A stretch of DNA of 64,000 bases from Paramyrothecium sp. XJ0827 (taxonomy: Eukaryota > Ascomycota > Sordariomycetes > Hypocreales > Stachybotryaceae), in NCBI GenBank assembly GCA_020881915.1, contig JAJFPB010000006.1, forward strand, positions 2,046,001-2,110,000, written 5' to 3'. Each line of letters starts with the position of its first letter. Positions within the stretch are counted from its first letter, which is position 1. Below are positions 35,099 through 44,257 of this stretch, one piece after another. The notes beneath the pieces were generated by a model. The model had not been told where the DNA came from and made no database searches. It saw nothing but the letters and a program-made list of their open reading frames with translations. Position numbers and translations under genes: made by a program.

Positions 35099-35420
35099 AC
35101 GTGTTACATCTCGAGCAGCTTGTTCTGAATTCTCACAGAGGGCGGTGCACCCTGACCGGTGACTCCAAAGGGTAACTCGTAAGACTGGCCAATCAAAGCT
35201 CTTCTCGAGTATGTAAAATGTAAAAATTGCCAAAGTCCTAGGCAGCAACTGACACTAGGCTCTGGGGGCCAAAAAGGGCGCCCAGGACTTGGCTGGCCTC
35301 CGGCATGAGCATACAAGAGACAAGGCATCTGCCACAGGGTAGGCCAAAGACTCTGGGTCATCGAAGTCCTACAGACGTGGCCGCCCTTTCTGAAGTCGCA
35401 CTCAATGGTCTCTGCCAAGA
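35099..35420 (+). repeat. Diverged direct repeat, copy B
   Basis: Partner of the repeat at 34535-34870, in the same orientation and with the same order of conserved words. It lies immediately beyond the 3' end of the SNF2 gene. The about 230 bp between the copies shows no coding frame. Confidence 0.6.
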
Positions 35421-35522
35421 GGAAGTACTATAGGCTTCATGAGTCAGCCGGCTAGAGCTCATGGAACGCAGCGTTCATCCAGGCCGTGCTCATGTGACCC
35501 CATCTTCATCTTCCTGGCTTCC

Positions 35523-38500
35523 TCACCCTCGAACTTTAGGCATAACCGCTGTAGACTCGATAATTCTTCCCAGAGCACGCAAGTACGTAACTCTCCTTTC
35601 TCTCTCAGAGTTCTCGCGATCCGAAGCCTGAAGCCCGCCCTTTGAGGCAAGCTGTATCTTCACGATCTGCCTCGACTCGATGCTCTGTTTCGTAATCATC
35701 AGCATGATCTGGACTCGCCTTGTGCATCGTCGCACTCCTTACCTCTTCCAACGTGTTCTCCATGATGTACCGTATGACGCATACTTTCTGTTCCTGGCCA
35801 AGGCGAAAGATTCTTCCGATCGCTTGGCTCTCTACCGAGGGGTTCCACTGCGGCTCAAGGATATGCAAGCGGCTCGCCACGGAGAGGTCGTTGAGCCTCA
35901 TGTCCGTTAGCTCGTGCATGTGTTACGATCTTGGACAAGCTAGAGCGACTTACCCTACAGAACCCGTCCCTACAGTCATCAACAGGACTCGAACGGAAGG
36001 GTCGTCGCGGAATTTCGCCAGCACCTTTTTCCGTCGTGATGGCTGTATCTGTCCGTCTACGCGACCAAAGGCAATGCCTTCTTCACAAAAGATCCTGTCT
36101 ACTAGGTCCAAGCTCCGCCTCCAGAAGGAGAAAATGATGCTTGAACCCAGTCAGCACAACGCTTCAGGCAAAGAACGACGGACTCACCATTTAGACTCTG
36201 AGTAGTGTTCGTTGACGTCTTTGAGTAGTGCCTTGATCTTTGAAGGGTAGGCGCTGGGTGTCGGGACCCAATCCACGGGATTTCCTCCATCCTGTTCGGC
36301 CTCAGCACGTAGCGATCGAATCGGCAGCGTGGTCTCCACGGTTTGAGGCTCTTGGTCCACCATCGGCACTGGTATTTCATGATCGTTATCCGAGGATTGC
36401 TCGCTACATCGCTGGCAGGTCTTCTGTAAGACTGATGGTAATCCTTGCCCTCCTGCCACGGCATCGCTATGTAAATCGAGCAAGGGTCTTTTGCAATTCG
36501 AGCAAACCGCCTCCCCATCCTGCTCCAAGAGACTGAGCATCTCATCAGGTTGAAGATCATGCATGCCATCATCATCTGGATCTATGGGGGTTACGACGCC
36601 GGTATTGCAAAACATGCGGAGTCTTAGTACCGCCGTGAGGACTCGACTGGCAGCCTTCCTCTCGGATGGGCCGTTAACGGCAGCCTTGATCGACTCACCG
36701 CACGAGATGGCAAGCTTTTCGTACATCTTCTGCTCAGTCTCCGAGAAACGAGGGCGACACTCGACAAATGATACACCTAGCTTGTTGAGAATTGAGGAGG
36801 TGTTTCGTCCAAAACAGATAGAGCGAAGCAGCAGCTTAAGATTAGCGTAATCCGGCCTTGAGACACCCTGCACAGCCTTTCTTTTGCCAGCGATGTGTCT
36901 CCGGAAGGTCTTTGGGTCTTCAAGCACAGGGATGTGAAGGAACCTTACCAATGACGCAAGATCGTCAAGGGAATTTTGAATCACTGTCCCAGTCATGCAC
37001 CATCGAATCGAGGCTGAGATACTTGTCAAGGCTTTAAATTGCTTCGTGGATGAATTCCTTATCGTGTGTGCTGCTCTCCTGTCAGATCCAAAACTGTCAA
37101 ACTTGTCTTATACCGGTTCTCATACCTTCGTCGAGTATCAATCTGTACCAATGGAACTCGTTGAGGACCCCGCCTCCATTATGATAATCTGCGGATACGG
37201 TGCCGTACGTCGAGAACACGATATGGTATGGGAGGCCCTGCGTTGTCGAAAGCCTCCTGTTTGGCCCGTGGTATTTGTATGTAGTTATTGACCCGGGTTC
37301 TACGTGCCTTGTAATGATAAGCCTCTGTCTAGCAAAGGATATTGGAAGCAGTACTTTTTAATTTCTTCCATCCAGCCATCCAAAAGCACTGGAATGTGTT
37401 AATGTATGAGCACACCGGGAGAGCGGTAGACTAACACGTCGACGGTACAATAATGAGTGTGGATTGAACGGGAACTAGTGAAGTTCCAACGGCTGAAGGC
37501 CTTGGCGCAGTCTTCGCAAACTTTTCTGCTCGAGAAAGACTGGCAGCAATGCCTGCGATCATCGTCAAAGTTTTACCAAGGCCCATCCCGTCTGCGAGAA
37601 TCCCACCAGGGACGTCCTCGGGTGCGGTACTTTTGGAACCTGTGATCACATGCTTGTAGCTAGACAAGAGGTTAGCGTAAGCTTTTTATTTTGCTTGAGA
37701 CGTACAATAGCGATTTGGCTTCTGAGTTGTGTTCAATCCGCCAGAGGCTTTGCGGTTTTGCAGTCATAGCAGCTTCTCGCTGCGTCACGAAGGTGACAGC
37801 TTCTTTCTGGTGCCTAAGACTGATTAGTTGTTATCGTGACGAACAAATGGAAAGCTTACTTGAGCAGAGGCGTTTTGACCCTCTCATCGACCTGCGCATC
37901 TGGGCTGTACCCATAGTTGGGTAAGTTTTCCATCACAGAGACGAGATCAGTGGCAGCATCTCCGGCCTGGTCGGTCGCTTGATTCGCAGACGTTTTCAAG
38001 AGGTCCACGGGTATTGGGGGTAGAACGCTTCCATTTGTAAAGGATGACCCGACCATGTCGAGATATTGCGGGTTTTCGTATGGCAAGTCGTTGGACATCG
38101 GATATGGGTGCTGCAGAAAAAGGCGGCGACGCGAGAGGTCTTGGGCTACGGTATCTGCAATGGACCGCGGGCCAAAGACGAGCACGGCCATTGTGCCCGT
38201 CCGTTTTGATAAGCCGATGCTACTCGTCCTCGATGATATCGTCATCTCTGAGTCAATTTTCTTCCTGCTGAAAAGACCAACGAATCGTAACGGGCTTGCC
38301 GACAAGGATTTTATCAAGGAATGTGTCTGTTTGTTCATGATTGCGATAGGGATCCCTTTGCTTTGGATATCGCACCGATCCTCGTCCATGACCAGCGTGA
38401 GATGTACGTAAGTGTCTTCGCCATGACCGGTTTCCTCAAAGGTCAGTGATGGGTTCAAATGCAGACGGTCGAACTGTATAACAATGTTCACAAGCTGAAG

Positions 38501-38759
38501 GACGTCAGTGGCCGGGCCTAGACATTGAGGAGACAGCTTCTTAGACACCTACCATTCCGAAACATATCTCCGCCTCAACCTCAGGTGTCGGAGAGGGCAC
38601 CGCACTCTGGGCAATGTTAGAGCCATCTGCAAGATTGTTGGCGCTTCTCGGCCTTTTGATAGAGTGAGCCTGGCTGTTCAGTAGGCCGTGGGTGACCTCG
38701 TCCGCTTCTTCTAGCTGCCGTTTCGGCTGCGACCCTTCGGAAGTGATAAATCCACGCAT
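35523..38759 (-). CDS. SNF2-family ATPase, Rad5/Rad16/HLTF-like
   Basis: Ten exons, about: 38759-38553, 38473-37860, 37813-37706, 37659-37436, 37388-37355, 37307-37126, 37070-36188, 36139-35954, 35896-35743 and 35657-35523. Introns are 46-85 nt and phases fit, giving about 908 residues; the first intron is the least certain. Splicing joins Snf2 motifs that look broken otherwise: HQKEA at the exon 2/3 joint, ADGMGLGKT Walker A (about 330), STLIIVPSTLL across the exon 4/5 joint, DEAH across the exon 6/7 joint (about 456), MTGTVIQNSLDDL, and in the C-terminal lobe QWNPSVESQAIGRIFRLGQ. Between the lobes is a CSNC...CQRC cysteine pair set, a reduced form of the RING insert of Rad5-type proteins. 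The family remodels chromatin or branches replication forks. This divergent accessory copy sits between an NLR and a HET gene; its target is unknown. Confidence 0.87.
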
Positions 38760-39443
38760 TTCGAATCACAATGTAGACGTAAAACTGTGTCCATCGGCAA
38801 ACCTCCGTCTTGACCTCATCGAAGCAGCGGCAATGGTCGAGACTATCAGAGCCTGCTAATAAGGTGTATGAGGGGAATTTTGGGGCAAATGCATTGATGA
38901 TCCTCTGTTCCAACCGGAGCCTTGCCTGCTTAGATCCATGGCCGGCCGCTGTAGGGTCCTGTTCTTGCAGGGGTCACAGGCTTAGTGCAGTATACGTTGG
39001 TGGCCGGAAATATGGACATGCCGCCAGTTTCGTGCATTTCTTGCAGTTCCGGTGGGGGGTCTTGACGCCCACAACTACGCCATCATCATCCTCACTCGCG
39101 GTGTCTAATGCTCAACCGCGGAATCGCGCGACTATCCGAGTAATTCATTGCTGCCAAGCGCGATAAGCTAATCTGGTGTACCCGCCTCCGCCTTGTGAGG
39201 AGCAAAGCCAGCCTCGCTGCCTAATGAGGTAGGTAGTACGAACACTGCCACTTATATGGGCCACGATATGGTCTCGGATTTCGCTGGGCGACCAAAAGCG
39301 ATACTTCTCCATCATTCAACACAACCACGCTTGCCAATTTGCAGCTCCTCGGTAGGCTCATGAATACCAAACTTTCAATCTCGCCGCAATTTGACTATTG
39401 GCAAGAGTAGAATCCGTTGCGCACACGCACGCCTTTCTACGCA
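38760..39443. promoter_or_regulatory. Shared divergent promoter region, SNF2 and ANK-HET genes
   Basis: 684 bp between head-to-head start codons at 38759 (minus) and 39444 (plus). Both genes probably take their promoters from it. No gene or clear TATA element could be assigned. A TATATGGG string occurs at about 39253. Confidence 0.4.
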
Positions 39444-42419
39444 ATGGCCGGACTAAGCTCAGATGTGTCCAACTTGGACTACCCAGTTGTCGACAGGCTG
39501 GCGAGCGATGTCGCAACCGTGAAAAAGGCGCTCGAAAATGGTCTTGACCCGAATGTCCGCTGGACCGAGCAACAGCTCGTCAGACCTACACCAAAGTCTG
39601 GCTGTGTGGTGCCTATGTATATAGAAGACGCAGATACATGGCCACACTACAACACCCCTCTCCATCACGCTTTGCAGTTCCATGACATTGAGTCTGCCGA
39701 ATTGCTGCTCGCAAACGGTGCGAACATAGATTTTTACAACTCTATGGGGCTCACAGCGCTGCACGAGGCGGTCCGCAACCGGCGATATCGTGTGGTTCAC
39801 TTCCTGCTGAAGAACGGCGCCGACGTCAATCGGCTATCGGTGGAAGCGCACCAGAGATATGAAGACCAAGATCGCGACTTGCATGGCAAGCCAAATGAGT
39901 CGAGTCTCCTGTATGCGCTGTTCAACTCTGACTATGAGTCTTTGCGGTTGTTGCTCAGTTTTGAGGCGGATCTCACCTTAGGCCCTCACCGTCCTTGGAC
40001 AGCCCTTGATTTGGCCCTCTTGGCAGCAGACAGCCTGGCTGTAGAGATGATTCTTGGAAAAGCCCCTACGCTTCTTTCAGGTCCATTCTCGTGGCAAACC
40101 ACCGAGCCGGAAGCCACTTACACCGAATCAACGAAGGAGCTGCTTGCGGCCGCCAACGGCAACGACCTTGTTCCTCGGAAAGAACTTTATGGTCCCTTTT
40201 GTAAGGCGCTTCAGTCAACAATAGCCCACGAAGGTGCGGATACAGGGGCAGATGCCCTCATAAAAGGCCTCAAATGGGCCCTGGAGGAGGCTGCAGGGCT
40301 GGCGCATCAGACCAGACACGAGAAGACATGCAGCTCCTGTCACGATTTTCAGACGCAGCTGGTGCGGGTATATACGGAACCAAACGAGAGGTTTCGGCAC
40401 ACACTGCATGAGACCTGTCAGCAGCTTGTTGATTCTGCGGACAACGGATGCCCTTTGTGTAGCTTTATCGTCGACGTACTCAGTCGTCAGAATGTGATTT
40501 CGAACAATCTAGGTAGTGACAGCCAGAACCAGCTTGTCAAGACAAACACGCCCCTGTTACCCGTCGAACTGACAGCTTCAACCTCCATGCGCGGTACTAT
40601 GCAAATCAAGCTAGCCTGCGGAGAGTTCAAAGACGTGCTGAAAACTGAGCTCTGCGCAGGATCCTGGACCAATCTCTTGAACCGCATTCCGCTACCAGAC
40701 CTTACCACAGGCTCGGATGGTGCTATGCTGATTGCTAAGGAATGGGTTCGTTCTTGTGCGAATGGTACTAGTCATACAACATGTATGGAGGCGCGCAAGC
40801 CTCCTCGGAATAGCGAAAACTTGCCAAAACGGCTTCTTTTCGTCGGCGCTGGCGACGATGAGCCTCGAATTGTCGACACGCAAGGGGTGGATGTCCGATA
40901 CTGTGCTCTCTCGTACTGCCAAGGAGCCGAAGGCATTTTCAAGACAACCAAAAGCAATAAACTAGAGAACATGAAGGGTGTTCCTAGGCAAATCCTACCA
41001 GCCATCATGCAAGATGCGTTGTCCGTCGCCTCAGCGTTGGACTACCAGTACATCTGGATCGATGCCCTTTGCGTGGTTCAGGACGATGACGACGAACAAG
41101 CTTGCGAGTCTGCCAGAATCCCTGCCATCTTCGCCCATGCGGATTTCACCATATCTTCCACGGTGTCTGCGAATGCACAGACCGGTTTGTTCCAGCCCCG
41201 AGCGCATCGGATCTTGCACCCCGTCCCGATTGAGGCTTGGCTGCCAAGACGTGATCGTTGGGGCGACTCGATTATGATGGTAATGCCGGAATGCCCGCTT
41301 GAAAAGCCAACGCTGCGTGGCCCTATCCATTCCGTAGCATCGAAGTTGCAAGAACAGCTCTTCAGCACGAGGATCCTTTGGTTTGGGAACGGCATGCTAT
41401 GGTGGGAATGTCTCGATGGACTGAGGCTGGAAGCAGACCCTACAAGAACCACAAGATGGGGTCAGTGGTACAGCTGGAAGGAAGGTATTTACCGCGAACT
41501 GGATATGAAAATACTCTTGAACGCTCCCATTCCTCACCAAGAAGGCTCTGATGATGAGCTGAAACGCAAGCGTAAGCTATACCAGTGCTGGCAAGAGTTG
41601 CTTGAGGAAATCACTCGCAGGGAGGCCAAAGATGCAGTAGACAGATTGTCGACATTCCTACCGATTATCGAAGCTCTTGCCAAAGCTGCAGACAGCCCAC
41701 ATCATCATGGCACGTGGCTCGGAGATCGCTGGGTTCAGAGCCTGTGCTGGAGAGCTGGGGTGCCTGGCCCCGAGTCCAAGTCGCCCGACATGCCCTCTTG
41801 GCTGTGGACAAGCATGCGCGGGGCAATCACGTTCGATTTGGACGACACTTCCTCCAGAGAGAAAGACCCTATAAACCGTATAACTAGGATATCACTGGAA
41901 ACACAGCCAGGCGCGTCGAACAACCGACTTACTGAGTCACTGACCATTAAGGGAACGCTATGCAAAAAGATGCCTCTCAAGCCGTCCTACCTAACGGCCG
42001 AGAACCGTGCCATGTCCTGGTTCGGCAATCGTTTGCCTGGCCCCAGCGACTCGGTGTGCTTGGACCAAACCGTCGTGGACGTCATCCACGACTGCTATGC
42101 GATGCCGGTGTTGGATCTTCCGCAGGGCGATCCTTACGAGGGATACGGCTACCCCGTGTGGCCGGACGGGGAACCGGCAGCTACCATAGCCTTGCTGCTG
42201 CAGAAAGTCGACGGCGAGACCAACGTGTTTCGCCGTATCGGAATTGCCAGGTTGCCTCACGGGCGGTTCTGGTTACAATTTACGCATCCAACGAAATCTT
42301 CGATTCAAGACGGGCAGCCGCCGGGGACGAAGAAAAAGAAGAGGCGTTCCTCGACAGCAGAGCAATGGCTTCTCAGGAATGCTGACGTTTTTGAGGATGC
42401 TGAGATTATTCTTGTATAA
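39444..42419 (+). CDS. Ankyrin-HET protein
   Basis: Single-exon gene of 991 residues from the first ATG in frame. Residues about 60-200 hold ankyrin repeats (LLLANGANIDFYNS, LTALHEAVRNRRYRVVHFLL, LLSFEADLTLG). A cysteine-containing segment at about 296-340 (CSSCHDF, GCPLCSFI) is typical of the region before HET domains. The HET domain follows: YCALSYCQG at about 483, YIWIDALCVVQDD at about 535 and FTISSTVSANAQTGLF at about 570. In the first HET block the usual Trp of the (V/C)WG triplet is Gln here. The C-terminus is basic (KKKKRRSS). HET proteins trigger programmed cell death in heterokaryon incompatibility; ankyrin repeats ahead of HET suggest ligand-controlled activation, which is inference. 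It is transcribed divergently from the SNF2 gene. Confidence 0.92.
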   Translation: MAGLSSDVSNLDYPVVDRLASDVATVKKALENGLDPNVRWTEQQLVRPTPKSGCVVPMYIEDADTWPHYNTPLHHALQFHDIESAELLLANGANIDFYNSMGLTALHEAVRNRRYRVVHFLLKNGADVNRLSVEAHQRYEDQDRDLHGKPNESSLLYALFNSDYESLRLLLSFEADLTLGPHRPWTALDLALLAADSLAVEMILGKAPTLLSGPFSWQTTEPEATYTESTKELLAAANGNDLVPRKELYGPFCKALQSTIAHEGADTGADALIKGLKWALEEAAGLAHQTRHEKTCSSCHDFQTQLVRVYTEPNERFRHTLHETCQQLVDSADNGCPLCSFIVDVLSRQNVISNNLGSDSQNQLVKTNTPLLPVELTASTSMRGTMQIKLACGEFKDVLKTELCAGSWTNLLNRIPLPDLTTGSDGAMLIAKEWVRSCANGTSHTTCMEARKPPRNSENLPKRLLFVGAGDDEPRIVDTQGVDVRYCALSYCQGAEGIFKTTKSNKLENMKGVPRQILPAIMQDALSVASALDYQYIWIDALCVVQDDDDEQACESARIPAIFAHADFTISSTVSANAQTGLFQPRAHRILHPVPIEAWLPRRDRWGDSIMMVMPECPLEKPTLRGPIHSVASKLQEQLFSTRILWFGNGMLWWECLDGLRLEADPTRTTRWGQWYSWKEGIYRELDMKILLNAPIPHQEGSDDELKRKRKLYQCWQELLEEITRREAKDAVDRLSTFLPIIEALAKAADSPHHHGTWLGDRWVQSLCWRAGVPGPESKSPDMPSWLWTSMRGAITFDLDDTSSREKDPINRITRISLETQPGASNNRLTESLTIKGTLCKKMPLKPSYLTAENRAMSWFGNRLPGPSDSVCLDQTVVDVIHDCYAMPVLDLPQGDPYEGYGYPVWPDGEPAATIALLLQKVDGETNVFRRIGIARLPHGRFWLQFTHPTKSSIQDGQPPGTKKKKRRSSTAEQWLLRNADVFEDAEIILV

Positions 42420-42943
42420 GCGATGTGGTAAGGTGACTGCCATCGAGTTGTTGTGCGCTTCCGGACCGACCGTTCTGGCAAAAGTAACAGTGGACCGCCA
42501 TGATGAAGATAGTTGTAAAGAGTATGAAATGCTATATGTAGGAAAGGAAGAGACCGAGTTTTGGTATTTTGGAACAGAGTCATTAACGGAGAACACTTCA
42601 TGTCCATCTTCAATCATTGGCCTACAGATAACAAAAAGAGTGCTGATTAACTTAACCTCCATTCGTGGGTGGTTGCAACTCTCACAAGCAAGCGCCAAGG
42701 TGAGGTACCAGCCGTCCCAAAGCGGCAATCTCGGTGAAGCCTCGGTCAATGAACCCCGGCGCTGCCCCACCACGTCACTCTCTCACCGAACGCTCACCTC
42801 GATTTTTTTTCCAACGCCCCAAATCCGTTGCCGTCCATCTTTCCGCGGGGCACCCATTCTCCCAGATAAAACCAACTACCTACCCTCATTCCACCCTTCG
42901 AACCCTCGGAGCAGCAGTCGCTCGCTCGACTCAATCAGACGCC
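42420..42943. other. Spacer between ANK-HET and RRP1 genes
   Basis: 3' region of the HET gene and promoter of RRP1. A short T-run (TTTTTTTT) lies at about 42803. No further gene was recognised. Confidence 0.4.
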
Positions 42944-43798
42944 ATGGCCGCAGAAGCATCCCAAATGCCGTTCATACGGAACCTCGCGTCTAGCGGTACG
43001 TCGCTAACCCATCTTCTTCTTCTCTCCAAGCCGTTCCCGTGCCTAACAGAATTCAACGCTACAGATCGCAAGCTCCGCAACGCCTCCCTCGAGTCCATCC
43101 AGAACTTCATCGCCTCCCGCAAGGACCTGCCCCTCAACGACGCCCTCAAGCTCTGGAAGGGCCTCTACTACGCCCACTGGATGACGGACCGCCCCCAGCC
43201 CCAGCAGGCCCTCGCCCGCGACCTCGCCGACCTGCTCTTCCGCCTGCCGACCCGGTCCACCACGCCCCAGCGCAACGCCATCCCCTGGCTGCAGGCCTTC
43301 TGGACCGTCCTGGCCATGCAGTGGACCGACATCGACGTCCTCCGCATGGACAAGTTCCTGCTGCTCGTGCGCCGCGTCTTCGCCGCCCAGGTCCGCTGGG
43401 CCGCCCAGCAGGGCTTCCGCGGCGACGGTGTCGACGCCCTGGTCCGCGACGTCCTGCGCCCCTGGTGCTTCGACACCGAGGGCGACCTGCGCCGCGTGCC
43501 CCTCGGCATGCGCCTGCACGTCCTCGACCTGTGGGTCGACGAGCTCGAGCGCGAGGGCGCCCTGAAGGAGGACGCCGACGAGCACGCCCAGCGCTTCGTG
43601 CGCGAGATCGGCGACCTGGTCCAGGGCGTGCTGACGTGCCCCGTCAAGCCGGCCCGCGTCCGCGCGAAGGAGAGCTACGACGATGAGAGGCTGCCCTGGG
43701 GCACGCGCAAGGACGGCTCCGAGGACGAGGACGAGGACGAGGAGCTGCAGGACGCGAGCGGCGATGACGATGACGAGTGGGGTGGCCTCGACGACTAG
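42944..43798 (+). CDS. RRP1: Ribosomal RNA processing protein 1 (Rrp1/Nop52)
   Basis: Exons 42944-42995 and 43065-43798. The 69-nt intron (GTACGT, branch CTAAC, acceptor ACAG) is in phase 1, giving 261 residues. The Nop52 fold is visible: MPFIRNLASSDRKLRNASLE at residues 8-27, LWKGLYYAHWMTDRPQPQQ at about 50, then a helical repeat region to about 210. The C-terminus is acidic (EDEDEDEE, DDDDEWGG). Rrp1 is a nucleolar factor needed for 27S/66S pre-rRNA processing towards the large ribosomal subunit; the length matches yeast Rrp1. The gene has extreme C/G third positions, unlike the island genes to its left, which produces long false frames on the other strand. It marks the right border of the accessory island. 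Confidence 0.92.
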   Translation: MAAEASQMPFIRNLASSGTSLTHLLLLSKPFPCLTEFNATDRKLRNASLESIQNFIASRKDLPLNDALKLWKGLYYAHWMTDRPQPQQALARDLADLLFRLPTRSTTPQRNAIPWLQAFWTVLAMQWTDIDVLRMDKFLLLVRRVFAAQVRWAAQQGFRGDGVDALVRDVLRPWCFDTEGDLRRVPLGMRLHVLDLWVDELEREGALKEDADEHAQRFVREIGDLVQGVLTCPVKPARVRAKESYDDERLPWGTRKDGSEDEDEDEELQDASGDDDDEWGGLDD

Positions 43799-44257
43799 GC
43801 GCTGCAGAGTTGGGAAGTCGCGGCGACAGGAAGAAAAAATTGCATTCTGGGGAACATGGTGTTTCGGCGTTGATGCTACGTTACTGTTTGGACAGCATGG
43901 GTCGGCACGGCGCTTGCACGGGACGCTGATAGATACCAATCAAGGGAAATCAAAGTCTTCACATCACAACTGCGTAGATCTTCAGCTTTATTTGCCGTGT
44001 GTCTTTTTGAACAACTCAATTGTGGGGATATCATTTGAGTCCAAGTCATTCCAGAACTCAAGCTCAGAACTCCTAGCCATGCCGCTCCTATACGATTGCT
44101 TCCTTGTTCCCCTGCGCCGTGCTGATAGCTCAAGAAGATTGTTTTCGTTCCTCCACCTTACCCCCCATGCTAATACCCTTCAGTCGGGTTTCATAGCCTC
44201 TTGTAGCATTTGAAATGTCAATGCGAAGCAATTCCGACATCATGCCCACTCAGCTTC
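43799..44257. other. Convergent spacer after RRP1
   Basis: Untranslated ends of two convergent genes. Nothing was recognised. Confidence 0.45.

Noticed and set aside
35523..38759. SNF2 gene first read as a pseudogene because its motifs lie in many frames
   Set aside because: Nine short introns with consistent phases restore every helicase motif.
43043..43939. Long minus-strand open frame opposite RRP1
   Set aside because: It mirrors the C/G third positions of RRP1 and has no start context, splice signals or family motif.
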